DNA from: Roridomyces roridus
Taxonomy: Eukaryota; Basidiomycota; Agaricomycetes; Agaricales; Mycenaceae
Length of the DNA stretch: 64,000 nt
NCBI GenBank assembly: GCA_029378245.1
Contig: JARKIF010000017.1
Span: 186,001-250,000, forward strand
Direction: 5' to 3'
Of the stretch, positions 32,937-45,039 are shown piece by piece (position 1 is the first letter of the stretch; each line of letters starts with the position of its first letter). Made by a program: the position numbers and the translations under genes. The notes under the pieces are model-generated. The model was not told the DNA's origin and ran no database searches. It was given only the letters and a program-made list of their open reading frames with translations.

Positions 32937-33086
32937 GGTGAGAGGAGGAGGTGAGTTGCGAGTCGCCCCTGTGTCACACTGTGAGACAAGGGGTCGTTGA
33001 GCTCAGGAGCTGATGAACGAGCGAGTCACAGGGACGAACCTTGAAAGCTGCAGAACGCGCCTCAGGAAGGTGCTGCAAGCAAAATC
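32141..33086 (-). repeat. Segment inverted-duplicated at 48.6-49.6 kb
   Basis: This segment, covering the promoter and first four exons of the 8-exon gene, is about 95% identical by eye to 48619-49562 in opposite orientation. Similarity stops abruptly at the exon-4 donor. Confidence 0.85.
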
Positions 33087-33099
33087 ATGGCCAATTTGA

Positions 33100-33650
33100 A
33101 CGACGACGACAGTAGAGAAACTGCGAGGGTCGGAACACGAGGTGACAGAATTGAGCAAGCTGACGCAGACTCGCATCCGTCGCGCAGTGGAGAGTAATGA
33201 ACCATCCAAGCTATCTCGTTGTAGGCCACAAGTCGGTGTGGATTCACCCGATACGAACTGCTGCAAGAGACGATTGGCGAGAGGAGACGAGTGGACTACA
33301 CATATAATATGAGATCAAGGGCGGAGTCGGAGAAAATATTGGCCGTCCGCGCCAGTACTAGCAGCTCCGCCCCGGATCGTGGTGGTATCCGGTAGTCGTC
33401 GTTGCTCTCTTCACAAATCATCCGCACGATCTCGGTAATTCGCAGGGCCCGCGAGCAAGCGGTAGCGCTGGCCATGAGCTGCGCGGCAGGTCAGCATGGT
33501 TCGTTCGCATTCTGTGGCCCGTACCTTGAAGGATATGAGTGGAGGAGGAGAGGGACGCGAGTCGATAAGTCGGGAGTACGTAAGCAGCCCGTTTTTGCAT
33601 TTCCCAGCGACGTCCGCCCAACACAGCTTTCTTTTTCGATCAGGGGTTTG
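33100..33650 (+). repeat. R2 core followed by a duplicated F-box 5' end
   Basis: 33100-33300 is an R2 piece with the core at 33153. From 33308 to 33648 the sequence is a direct copy of 44876-45215: promoter and first exon, minus strand, of the F-box pseudogene. The fragment here keeps CGA at a codon that is TGA in the longer copy. It breaks off inside exon 1, so it encodes no product. Confidence 0.75.
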
Positions 33651-34340
33651 GTCTTGATTGGATTGTTGGACGCGGTGACCGCTTGTACCAGCGCGTTTGG
33701 CTCCGTTGCTGGCTCGGGAGAAGGCAAGCGCTCTATAGGGAAGGACGAATTCATCTGGAGGTGTACGGTCAGCGAGGGGTAGAGAGTAAGCGATGCGGCC
33801 TCACAGTTTCGGGTACGGTTTTGAAGTCTGAGGGTAGGTGAATCGTATCAAGGGAGACGTCGTCCGGCCAGGCATAGCTGTTTTCCACCGCCCTCTGTGT
33901 GGCGGCTCTGCTCCACTCAAATTCCGTCGCGAGCATGTCCACGGTGAATCCTTGCTTCAAAACGAGCTCGCAGGACAAGGCGCGCTGTGTGCGGTCCAAG
34001 GAGTCTGGAATGAGCTTTGTTTCATGGTGACACCGACAGTCTGTCTGAGAGCTAAGGAAGGGCAGCCGAATGAAGCGCAATGAAAACGTACTCGAGCTGA
34101 ACTAGATCATGGAGTGCAGGATTCACAACATGGTCTCCCGCTTTACACCGCCTTCTGACACTTCTCGCCAGAGGTCCACGTTTTGTGGACCCGGACGGCC
34201 GTGATCGACGCGCCCTGATTGACTTCCTCGACAACGCCCATGCACCCCACTTTTCAGCCTCAAACACTTGAACATGTTCGTCGGGTTGTACTACAGAGAT
34301 GACAGCTTTTCGGAAGGTCTCGGCAGTGATGACATGGGCA
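33490..34340 (-). pseudogene. HTH-like gene fragment, paralogue of the 46.7-kb gene
   Basis: Minus-strand exons encode ELAAHVITAETFRKAVIS, then RTQRALSCELVLKQGFTVDM and LATEFEWSRAATQRAVENSY, which aligns by eye with the helix-turn-helix-like segment of the gene at 45.4-46.9 kb (ITEVVGWGKYAVDNAIRNKY). A donor after FKT leads to an exon starting MNSSFPIERL. The 3' end is replaced by the duplicated F-box fragment and no start is visible, so I treat it as a remnant. Exon limits are approximate. Confidence 0.4.
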
Positions 34341-34419
34341 GCGAGTTCTGGTTACGACGAATGGGTGTGGGGTTCTACAGCTTGTTGGCACTGTGAGACG
34401 GTTGCTATCTGCGATACGC

Positions 34420-36180
34420 GCGGCTCAGAAAAGTACATGGCCAAAAAGGAGAGGACGGACAATAAATGAGGTGTGTTCGGCGAGAACTAAGCGCCCGCTT
34501 GCAGGCTGTCCCAGAATCTCTAGCGCGTGGATGTGCGCTGGAGCACCGCCCCGCGCGTTTTGGGCGCGGCGTCGTTTGTATAAGGAGGGGAGCAACGGTC
34601 CGGAGACCTTGAGCTGCGTCTCTGCTTGGTAGCCAGCATCAGTCAGACATTGCCGGGCTTGGTAGATTCTTCGCCTCTGTACATGGATGAGGCGTACAGA
34701 AACGTGGAAGAAAGGAATCCAACCTTGCAATGGAATCTCGAGCTGAGCGATATGGATCAAGTTTGCGGTCGATAGCTCGAATCCGGGAGGCCGCGACGGG
34801 GTGCCGGATTTGAGCAAGCTGGCGCAGACTCGCTTCCGACACGCAGTGGAGAGGACATACCCATCCAATGCAGCCTTGTCGCGGGACTCGAGTCGAGACA
34901 GTGGAGTTGGGAAGTGGACATGGAACAAACAGCGCGTTACGATTTGACTCTGCGACGTCTGCCCGACACAGCTTTCTCTGTGACGCTTTTTATAAGAGCG
35001 ACGACGGATGGAAAATTGCCTGATTTCATAGTCGAGGAACAGCGACGTTGGCCACGGTGATGGGCAGAGGAGGGACGGGGGTATATGACGCGTCGTCCTT
35101 CAGAATTGGTAAACCAATTGATGTAGGCGTTGTAGCGCCTGAGGTACACGGTGCGTGGTTGTCCTGGCTTTTGGCGACAACACCTTGACGAACAACCTGA
35201 GACCTGCTCTCCAAGTCATCGTATGATGCCTGAAGAGAAGAGGTATGGGCCCGGGAGGTGGAGGTCGAGAGGCCGAGCCGAGGCGAGGGTGATGGGGGCG
35301 GAGAATTGGTTTGGACAACCTCGTCCATGTCGTTGTAGCGGTAGGGAGCTTGAAACGGCGAGCTTTTTTTGGCGTGGGTGGGCCAAGCAGAATTGAGCAA
35401 GCTGACGCAGACTCGCATCCGCCGCGCAGCGGAGAGGAATCACCCATCCAACGCTGTCCCATCCAACGGAGCTGCATATCTGCCTGTCCTGGCAAGCAGC
35501 CAGCATCAGACATTGCCGGGCCTGGTAGATTCTTCGCCTCTGTACATGGATGAGGTGTACAGAAACGTAGAAGAAAAGGAAACCAACTTACAGAATCTCG
35601 AGCTGAGCAATGGTCCAAGGCTGTTGTCGATGGCTCTAATACGGCGGGTTCAAAGGACTGCAACAGAAAGCACGCCCGGAATGGATTCAACAGAGGCCGC
35701 GACGGGGTGATTTGAGCAAGCTGACGCAGACTCGCATCCGTCGCGCAGTGGAGAGTAATGAACCATCCAACGCTGTCCCATCCAACAGAGCTGCATATCT
35801 GCCTGTCCTGGCAAGCAGCCAGCATCAGACATTGCCGGGCTTGGTAGATTCTTCGCCTCTGTACATGGATGAGGCGTACAGAAACGTAAAAGAAAAGGAA
35901 ACCAACTTAAGGAATCTTGAGCTGAGCGATATGGTCCAAGGCTGGTGTCGTTGACTTGAGTCTGTCGAGTTCAAGAGACTCTCAGCCGCCCACTGGGAAA
36001 CACGCCCGAGCAAAGGCCGCGACGAGGTGACGGAATTGAGCAAGCTGACGCAGACTCGTTTCCGACGCGCAGTGGAGAGTCAAGAACCATCCAATGCTAT
36101 CTCGTTGTAGGCCACAAGTCGGTGTGGATCCACCCGATTCAGACTGCTGAACGAAAGAGACGATTGGCAACCCAAACCGC
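34420..36180 (+). repeat. Tandem and partial copies of R2
   Basis: Four R2 cores lie at about 34814, 35393, 35713 and 36037, all plus. Between them recurs a 150-bp piece with CCTCTGTACATGGATGAGG and CATCAGACATTGCCGGGC. The (A)10 run at 36180 follows a core. No gene seen. Confidence 0.7.
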
Positions 36181-36502
36181 AAAAAAAAAATCGAAGACTC
36201 ACGGCGAGAGAAGAACCATTCGTGCCTCGTAGTTCAACGCTGGCTGAGCTTGTGTCGAGAGTGGAGACGACACATGTAAACAACCGCATGTGTCCCGGGC
36301 CGATCATGAGACAACAAACGATTACTCTGCGACGTCTGCCCAATGCCTTCAGTTCCATAGGAAAGTCCCTTTTTACGAAATTCAAATACGACCAAGATCC
36401 CTACGGCAGCCATGGTCTGACTCCTTGTGATCGTTCGGTAAATTCCCGCCCTGTTCTAGTTTCCACTCAAACACGCCAACGCTCCTCCGATGTAGACCAA
36501 CA

Positions 36503-38322
36503 TTAGGATTCTTCCTCTCGACAGTAATAGAGCCACGTAAACCACAGCAGGGAGTGCAGCTGTAGCTTGTCCTCTTTTCTCGTGCCTTCCCGTCGAAGCT
36601 CCCGCGCCAACCCTTGGCACCGAATAATGCTCTCCGGTGAGACGAAGTCGATGGCCACTTTTATGCAATCACTGAGATTGCACACCTGGATATATCAAAG
36701 TGGTTGTTCGGATGGGAAAGGAAACCACAAACCTGATGTGCACATCCAGCAGGAATAAAGATCGCATCGCCCGGCTTTTGGACTACCCGATAGCCTCTGA
36801 CGCCGCACTTGTCCTGCAAGTCACGCCTATCATCCTCACTCAGGTATGTGTCCTGGTCGTGGATGGGGTCCCCCGCGAAATCACCTTTGTCCTGCAGATA
36901 CTGGCGGATTTTATCCGTGTCTTGCCCTCGAAAGATGTCCCAGACCGCGCTGCCAGGCTTGTTGCCCGGATCTGGAGAAGCAAACACCATGATATTAACT
37001 GCATCGGACATGTCGAGGTGCAGCTGGGTGGTTCCTCGGCAATTGTGTTCGGTGCGATTGGCGTAGGAGCTGTACATCTTTGGCCCTACACCACAAACTC
37101 AGAAAAGTCCTGGATGCTGGGGTACATTGCGAGACTCACCCAAATCAGGAGCGACTGTATTTGATGGGAAATAGGCCGCAAGATTTAAGATGCCATCCCT
37201 GCGTACATAGTCTGGCATCGGTACGGCCGAGTCGAACTGTTCGTAAAGAATTGGGAACTGTTTGTGGAAATCGGTGGAAGGAGGCCAATCCTGCCATATT
37301 GTTAGATAATACCTCACATGTGCTTCAAACCGCATACCTTCACTTTCCAGATCGGTCTCCCTTGCCTGTACTGGCCGAAGCCCCCAAAGAACTCTGCAGC
37401 CGACATACATTCTTTAATGCCACTCTGGCAATCGATGACATCACAAATCCCGGATGCCTTAAGATCCTTGGGTTCCCAACGTAGAGCGACTTTGGTTACC
37501 AACAGCGGATGGCCGTGGGTCATCATCTGCTGAAAGATATCTTCAGTCAACTCCGCCGGAAGGAATTTTCGCAGTTCTCGATCGTCGGCAGTCGGGGCAA
37601 CGACGCCGTCTGCGGGATCGACGAGAGCAGACATGCGCAAAATCGCACCGTTGAGCTCTTCTGGAGTGAATCTCGTCACCGGCACAAAGTCTTCATTGGC
37701 GGGATGCGGAATATTGCGAGCCGGCTCGCGTATTTCTTCTACACACTCTTCACAGACCTCCTGACCGCAGCAACGACACATCCAGCTGCCGGGGAATATG
37801 GAGGTGGAACATCGATCTAAATGATGTAAAACTCGGGTTGGAAGGTCAAGGGAGGTCGAAATCTCACCGCACGTCACGCGAACTACGGTTTCGCGCGGCC
37901 GATGTATCATTGCGCTGTTGGTGCTGATACGCCGTTGTTCTTTTAGGAGAATTGGGAGTAGAGCAGTGGCGACTGCTTTCTGAAAACGGGCAAATCCATA
38001 CGTAGATCCTTGGTTTGCACATATCTCGTACCTTCAAGACATTGCGGTGGTCCGCATCTAGCGGAGTGCTCCAGCATTCTGGCCAGTCAAAACGGACTTC
38101 TTCTGCGGTTTCAGGTCCGGGGAAGAAGACGCCGTTCAACAGCCCCTCGCCGTCCCGACAGAGGTGCCGTAGGAGTTGAAAACGGCAGTCGTCCTCTGGA
38201 TCTTCAAACTCTTTGCAGCCGTTCAACCGTATGTGGGCGCAGGTAACGCAGTCGGTAAGTGATTCCTCGTGGTAATCGACACGAGGAAGAAGTTGCCGCT
38301 CAATCACGATGTTCGGTGCCAT
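36503..38322 (-). CDS. JmjC-domain histone demethylase, KDM3-like
   Basis: Six exons, complement(36503..36685,36733..37085,37140..37290,37338..37816,37868..37979,38032..38322), 522 aa. A Cys-rich segment (CVTCAHIRLNGC; later CRCCGQEVCEECVEEI at about 145-163) precedes the JmjC domain. Iron ligands are visible as H367-x-D369 in LHLDMSDAVN and His461 in IPAGCAHQ; the 2-oxoglutarate/closing block NLSDCIKVAIDFVSPE follows. The layout matches mushroom KDM3/JHDM2-like proteins, which remove methyl groups from histone H3K9 in the nucleus. All ligands and splice sites are intact. More N-terminal exons are possible because family members are often longer; the chosen ATG is the first in frame. Confidence 0.85.
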
Positions 38323-38464
38323 GTACCGGAGGGAACCCAATGTTCACGTGCTCACTGTCCCGATTAGATCATGCGACATCTGCCTCTTCGTATTTCGACA
38401 GTTTGTTCTCAGTTTTTTAGATCGTACGTAACGTAGGTAGTATCGGAGCAGCGTGCAACAGAAT

Positions 38465-40005
38465 CTATGGTACCATACCGTGTTTCTTCCGAAGCTCCTG
38501 ATGCTCTTCCTCGGGCATCTTGAACCAATAGCACGTCCCATGTAACAGACCTTGATATAAGTGCTTGACTACCGCACTGACCCCCGCGCGCATGTTTGAA
38601 AATGATTGGTAAGGCACGTCGGCCGGCCAGCCAACAAGGTCGTACCCATACCGCGCTTTAACCATCTTGTCAAATTGCGCATAGATCAGGGTGGCTTTGG
38701 AAATTCCAGTGGCCTCCCCTGCAGGCAGTTCTCAGATCAAACGAAACGTGCAAACTGCCGACTTACTCAGCGTCCGTGTCAGCTCCTTGGTCACCAAGGC
38801 CCGACGTTGGGTGTTATCGCTCGGCATGAGCGCGGGGAGCTCGCTAGCAATGACGATTGGCACATGGTCAGGGGGAACACGGAGGACGGGTTCTGGACCA
38901 TCCTTCGGAAGATCTGCAGAGAGCTCATCGAGGAGGGTCGTTTGGACGTGGTCGGGGGGAGCCCGAGGGAGGAATGGAGTGAATTGCACGAAAAGCTGTG
39001 ATAAATTGTCCGGCGCTAGTGGGGAACCTGCGTGAGGTGGCGAGTACAGCGCACGCTGAGCTGCACGTATCTCGCCTACCACCGTCTCAATGCTCTCCAC
39101 CAATTGCGTCTGATGCGCTAGCAACGCTCGAGCCATCTCCGCCGTCTGGAAAGACCCCAGTGGCTCGGCGAATTGGCTTAACAAGGTCGCGAGGCGGTCC
39201 ACCGCGTCTGCAAGTGCTTGCTCTGTGTCCTGCTGGCAGCCTAACCGCCAAATACAATCAGCAATGGCCCTGCGTGCGACGCATCGCGCACCCACCTGGC
39301 TGCCCATCATCGGACTCCATGGTCAACAACGCATCGAGCTTGATTCCAACCTGCCCCTTCGTGTCTTGAGAGGGATTAAGCCAGTCTGAGGAACCAAATT
39401 CGGTCGCATTCTTCAACGGAGGCATGGTCTCCTCGGGATAGTCGAAACCCCCATCTGCGTCTCCGATACTACTCCCCAAGGGATTCAGAGCAGAGTTTCC
39501 AACCTGCCCCTTCGTGTCTTGAGAGGGATTAAGCCAGTCTGAGGAACCAAATTCGGTCGCATTCTTCAACGGAGGCATGGTCTCCTCGGGATAGTCGAAA
39601 CCCCCATCTGCGTCTCCGATACTACTCCCCGAGGGATTCAGAGCAGAGTTTCCAACCTGCCCCTTCGTGTCTTGAGAGGGATTAAGCCAGTCTGAGGAAC
39701 CAAATTCGGTCGCATTCTTCAACGGAAGCACGGTCTCCTCGGGATAGTCGAAACCCCCATCTGCGTCTCCGATACTACTCCCCGAGGCGTTCAGAGCAGA
39801 GTCTCCTGAGTTTTATGGGCACGAGTTAAGGATTGAAGCAGTACGATGTACCGGGGTTGTGGGTGGTGATTTTGCTACTGGTTTCGGGGGTGGTGATTTG
39901 AGGCCGGTCTTTCCAAAGGACGTTCTTGTCCTTCAAGTCGGTGGCCGTGATATACGGCAATGCTCTGTTCGTTATTCTGGTGCACGGTTGGAGATCGTTG
40001 GCCAT
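38465..40005 (-). CDS. GWP-domain protein A with 51-residue tandem repeats
   Basis: Four exons, complement(38465..38718,38767..39240,39296..39805,39852..40005), 463 aa. Exon 2 encodes about three 51-residue repeats (PLKNATEFGSSDWLNPSQDT..., GGFDYPEET). Exon 3 is helical (LADAVDRLATLLSQFAEPLG). The last exon has the domain YGYDLVGWPADVPYQ...LLHGTCYWFKMPEEEHQEL, which I know as a repeatedly expanded, unnamed domain of agaricomycete genomes (G-W-P then L..G.C.W). The neighbour at 40.2-43.3 kb ends in the same domain, so the two are tandem paralogues. Function unknown. A donor-like GTATGG near the stop leaves a further exon possible. Confidence 0.68.
39338..39800 (-). repeat. 153-bp tandem repeat, about three units
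   Basis: Unit starts recur at 39415, 39568 and 39721, exactly 153 bp apart, with only a few substitutions. 153 bp equals 51 codons, so the protein repeat keeps frame. Confidence 0.92.
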
Positions 40006-40173
40006 GCAGCGAGCGAGAGGAATAATCAAGAAATAATGACTCCGATCAAACACAAGCAGTACAAAATAACGGTTGGGCAGCTTTCGCCAATTGCATTACT
40101 GTATACACAAAAAAAGATACAAAAGATGGATTATACGTCGGTACTGTACAGATACAAAGAGGACGGTTTGGCG

Positions 40174-43100
40174 TCACGACTCATCGTTTGTTTCATCTCC
40201 ACTCGATTCTTCAGCAATTGCGCCGAGACGCAGAGGAGATCTCGTCTCCGATTCCCTACGTTTGGCGGGTGACACCTCCATCTTCGAGTTAGGGCGCTTG
40301 CGCCTCTGGCTGCCTCCGGTAATCACAGCTACGGGTGGAGAGATCACCGATTTCGCCCGTTTGGATGATGGTGTTTCCACCTGCGAGTCGGGGCACCGGC
40401 GCTTCTTGCTCTTGCCCCTACTGGAGTCAGCGGCAGCGGCGGAGGTAGCCGATGGACGTGAATGGTCCTTGTACTTGACGGCCAGGGCATTACGCTCTTC
40501 TTGGGGTATCTTGACCCATCGGCAAATTCCCGACCTCAACCGACTCCAAAGGTCACGGACCACGAACGCACCGCCTACTTTCATGTCGGCTGGAGACTGC
40601 ATTGGGATGCCGTCAGGCCATCCTACTAGGCGATACCCATATAAAGCTTCAACGAGTCGTTCATAAGAGCTGTAGCTCATTGCCGCATGAGGCATACCGG
40701 TTGCGCCCCCTGCGCGGGGAGTCAGGTAGATTAAGAGAGGGAGGACAGCACATACGCAAGCCAAGCAGGATGCTCTTGCCAGCTTCGACACAAAGTTTGG
40801 TGAAACTCGAAGGTGGGGTGTCAGACAATCCTGGGGGTGCTGGAGGTGTCGAATTTGGCGCCTGAGCAGGTGGCTCCAAGACAGGAACAGAGAGGGTTTG
40901 CAGAGGGGAGCCGATGGAGGAAACAGAACGTCCTACACGGTCCAAGAGCGGCAACATGGAGTGGGCCTCCTCCGTGTCCTGTCCTTGCAGAAACTCCCAC
41001 TTGGACCGGAGGATTGAGAGGGATTGCGTCAGGTCGCCCAATGCAAGCAGACATTGATCTATCAGGGACTTTGCGACAAAGGCCTTCGGTGTTGAGAGAA
41101 GCGAGTTTGGCATGCTTGCCGTACCAACCTCGGTCGTACCCCGAGTCTTTTCTTTAGCAGCTTCAGCTTCCGCCCGTCGCTCCTCTGCACATCGTTCTGT
41201 AAATTGATGAGTGCAGTTCAAAGAAACAACGATAAAACTTACCGGCTTCGAGCTGCCTCTCTCGCTCGGCAGTGATGCGGTCCTTCTCTTGCGCTAGCTG
41301 ACTCGTGTTTGCGCGTGTCTTGACGTATACCGTCTGCAAGACCCTGAGTATGGCCGATTGCTTCTTGATTCGGACTACCTTCTCAGCCTCGTCCGCCGCC
41401 ATTCGCTCCTTCTCCTCAGCTTTGAGACGAGCGGCCTGAGCTTCTGCTGCTACTCGGGCTTCCTCTTCGGTGGCAAGTCGAGCAGCCTTTGCTTCGGCTT
41501 CCTCAATGCGGTCCTTCTCCTCCTTCGCTCTCGCCTGCTCAGCGATCCGGTCGCTCTCCCTCTGGAGGCGAGCCTCCTCCCTTTCCCGTTCCTCATCCTC
41601 CGCCGCCAGTCGCGCCTTGTCAGCGTTGTCAGCATCAACGGGGTCCTTCTCCTCCTTCGCCAATCTCGCCTCCTCAGCGATCCGGTCGTTCTCCCTCTGG
41701 AGGCGAGCATCCTCCCCTTCCCTTTCCTGTTCTTCCTTCTCCGCCGCCAACCTCGGCTTGTCAGCGTTGTGAGCCTCAGTCCGTTCCTTCTCCTTCTCCG
41801 CCTCCTTCTTCTTTTCCTTTTCCGCTTCGAGGCGAACCTCCTCCCTTGCCCGCCCCCCCCTCCGCTTGGAGACGAGCGGCTTCAGCTTCGGCAGTGATCA
41901 GGCGTTGATCAGCCTCTGCTTCGCGGGGCGCCTGCTCAGTTGCCTCTTGCAACGGTACGGATTTTTGCGCCCTTTTACGGACGAGCCACTCCTTGACAGA
42001 GCTCTTCGGCAAGGGCCTTGGGACAGGCTCGACCGACTTCTCGTGGGGTTCCCTCGTTTGTTCGAGGGCGGCGGCAACGGGTGGCTCGATCGCCTTCCGT
42101 TCCTCCGGAGACGTGTGGCGCCCGTAGGTTCTCCCCGGCGCGACAGAAACGGGGGGATTAGGCGTGGTCCACTCCTCGAAAGTCATGTGGTGCCCGTAGG
42201 GTCTCCCCGTTTGTTCGAAGGAGGCAGCAACGGGGAGGGGCGCGTGTGAGGCACGGATTGGCTCCAAGCGGCAGGCCGACACGGCAAGTCGGGGTTCGGT
42301 AGCGGTCTGCAATGATTCCGGGGTTGAGGGAGGGTGGGATGGATTGTTCGAGGGAGTAGACGTGGTGCGTGCAAGAACTGCGTGGAAAGTCGCGGATGAC
42401 GCGAAAGACATGGCTTCCTCCTTGCTTGTCAAAGCACAAAACGCCAGGATACCATCCGTGGTGGAAGAAAACAAAAGATAGATTTTGCCAGCCTCGGCGG
42501 CTGCAGCCAACGGTTGAATTCGCGAACTCGCGGGGAATCTTTGAGAGTAGGATGGGGCGTCGGCCCCGGATCTGACCACGAGGACGTTGGAAGGTAACTC
42601 CCACTCGTGGGGGTTTGTCGCGTACTCTTCATCCAAACCGCTGTAGATGATGCCGCGGTGATCATAATCGGAATCATCCTCGTCAGAGTCCGCATCAGCC
42701 CGTGCTGGTTGGAGTGCTGAGCAGAACTGGTGGTACGGCTTTGGAAGGGACCTTCCCACGTCGATGCGGGGGCATTGCTGTTTCGAGTACATCCACGACG
42801 ATGATCGCACTGGAACCGATTTATTGTTTTGGTCCACAAGAAAGAGAAAAGCGGGGACAGGTTCCCCGAAGATGTCGGGTTGGACTACGCCTGGTTGCTG
42901 CGATTGACGGAAGTGCAGACAACGTCTGTTCTCGCGGTCATAGCCCGTAGGATGGTTGTTCTTTGCGCGCTGCTTCCCAGTGCGGCTCCATACACGGATA
43001 CCGGAAACCTCCTCGAGTGTGTAGTGGTCCCATTTGCCCTGGCTGGCCTGAAGGACTGCGGGAGGAATTACTAGTCGAGGGAGACCCTCCTGCAGTAAGA

Positions 43101-43266
43101 GGCATTCTGGCTCTCGGCAGGCGTACTTGTTTTCTGAGGCAAAGGGGAGCTCGATATTGCATGGGTCTATCGGAGGCTGAGAGTCAGCGAGAGCGGGTGA
43201 ATGGTAAGTGCACGTCGCAGGGGTTCCATCATGCGCAAGCGAAGGCAGAGAGGCAGTTGTCGCAAA
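40174..43266 (-). CDS. GWP-domain protein B with long coiled coil; frameshift at a C8 tract
   Basis: Exons complement(40174..40709,40756..41196,41243..about 43266). The N-terminal part (NIELPFASENKYACREPECL, WDHYTLEEVSGIRVWSRTGK, GEPVPAFLFLVDQNNKS, then ISGLDEEYATNPHEWELP-like) is open from a TGA at 43270. A Pro-rich linker leads to a long E/A/R/K-rich coiled coil, then the helical part and the GWP domain (YGYRLVGWPDGIPMQ...LRSGICRWVKIPQEER) and a basic Ser-rich tail with KKRR- and KRAK-type signals. The frame shifts by one base at an 8-C tract (41853-41860), in the middle of the coiled-coil sequence. No ATG heads the first part, so the 5' end is unresolved. Confidence 0.55.
41853..41860 (+). 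repeat. C8 homopolymer at a frameshift
   Basis: Eight C (G on the coding strand). The reading frames on both sides would join with seven. Either a true slippage mutation or a sequencing/assembly indel. Confidence 0.7.
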
Positions 43267-43391
43267 TCACATGACTCCAAGTTTATTTGAAAAAACGCGC
43301 ACGAACGTAAAAGATTCATTGGATTCATGTTATGACCTAGACAGCTTTTCCACCGACAACAAGCGTGTAATCACTCCAACTCTCCGCCACT

Positions 43392-45039
43392 GCTCTGCGC
43401 ACAACCACTCGATCCCTCGCCACATTCTTCGTCCCAATCCCGTTTCTGAAAATGCTTCAAGGTGAACATCTGGAAGAAAATGGACCACCTGTGCGAGTAA
43501 CTGGCCAGGGGCTCTTCGTCCGAGTGGGATGGGCAGAGCTCCATGAGGTCTGGAAACAGGTGTAACAGGAATGTGGCAATCTTATTCATCTCATGGATAT
43601 CGTTGGGCATCGGTGACGTCCCTACTTCAAGCCAGTAGAGATCATGATACCCAGTTTCGTGAGGTAATTCGGGGACCTTGGCGGGGAGCATCCTCAGGCC
43701 AAGGACGGAAAGTTTTGGGCAATGGCGAGCGAATGGGATTAAACACGCCAGCGTGGCCGTGTGCACATCAGCAATGCAAGCGTCAGCACGGATATGTCTG
43801 GCCATGCAGTGGCAATCTCCGCAAGGAAATCGTCGTCGGCATCGAGTCCAGGATATAATTGAAAGACGAACGAAGTGAGCTTGTAGGCCAGAAGCGGCCG
43901 GGGGGTGTCGGGGGAGACAGTATCCTGCGCGGCATCCTGCGCGGCATCCGATGCGCTCACGCGACTACCTGACTCCGTGATGGAGATTTCAACAAGGGCA
44001 TCCAAGTTGAGATGATCGTGGATGGTGGCAATAAGTTCACGCCACACCGCGGCCGTCCAAAGCCGGGTGTTCGACGCCTCGATGGAGAGAATCTGCAATC
44101 GACGGGATGAAACGATTCCAATAAAGCCGGAACAGAAAGCGGGTGCGTCTCAAGCGATGCGCAGGCGGCTCAGGGAGGGAAAATTCAGGCCCGAAAGGGT
44201 TTGAAGTTGTAGGGGTCCGAGCTCTCCAACGACGACAGCGGTGAAATTGAGATCAGTCAAGGATTCGAGTTGAGCGACGTGGGTCAACGCTTTGGGATGC
44301 AAATCTGGGATGGAGAGCTGTTGGAGATGATGCCACCTGCACACAAGGTCGGAGACCGCCGCAATTGTGGTTTGGTTTGCCCCCGAACTCGAGGCCAAGG
44401 TGAACCTTGAGACCCCTGGGGATGCTGCTTGGACGTAGGGAAGGAGCGATAATGACGGGGAGTCGTCCAGGTCGAGTTTGAGCACTCGGATATTTTGTCC
44501 AAGAACTTGATGGATGAGGGGCAGAATTTCTTGTGTGGGGTCCCATTCGAAAGACGAGAGCTTTGGCATGAAGCTCAAAGGAAGTGCCATGTGCAGAGCG
44601 TGGAAGACATCCGGGTGCACCACGGTAGCTCCAGCATAACGATAGTGGTACGGCGCCCTGTGTAGCTTCGTCACTCGCACCGAATAGAATAGCAGTCTGG
44701 GAAGATCTGCTGCGAGGATAGGACGACGAAGACACTGATACAAACGTCAAAATAAGCGTAGCAGGGCATTCCTAGACGCACGATCATGTTGAGGCCAGGT
44801 TCAACCCGTTCTTCCCATAACGTGTCCGGCATGCACTTGACCAGGGGTGCCATCGAGCTGAGTTCTTGCCATATGAGATCAAGGGCGGAGTCGGAGAAAA
44901 TCTTGGCCGTCCGCGCCAGTACTAGCAGCTCCGCCCCGGATCGTGGTGGTATCCGGTAGTCGTCGTTGCTCTCTTCACAAATCATCCGCACGATCTCGGT
45001 AATTCACAGGGCCCGCGAGCAAGCGGTAGCGCTGGCCAT
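43392..45039 (-). pseudogene. F-box protein gene with nonsense, splice and frameshift lesions
   Basis: Exon 1 (44782-45039) encodes MASATACSRALxITEIVRMI and LLVLARTAKIFSDSALDLIW...MAPLVKCMPD, a common agaricomycete F-box-like start. Codon 12 is TGA (45004-45006), where the truncated duplicate at 33.4 kb has CGA. Exon 2 (44150-44734) is open, but the expected donor after LRIA reads TTGAGA instead of GTGAGA. Exon 3 (RLQILSIEASNTRLW...) runs into a one-base deletion near LTLA before DVHTATLACLIPFARHCPK. The gene is therefore inactive, though decay is mild. Confidence 0.72.

Noticed and set aside
33490..33754. Independent gene starting MNSSFPIERL
   Set aside because: It is the downstream exon of the HTH-like remnant, and its 3' half is duplicated promoter sequence of an F-box gene.
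41358..41908. Plus-strand Ser/Leu/Pro-rich frames opposite the coiled coil
   Set aside because: Complement of a biased E/A/R/K repeat; antisense artefact.
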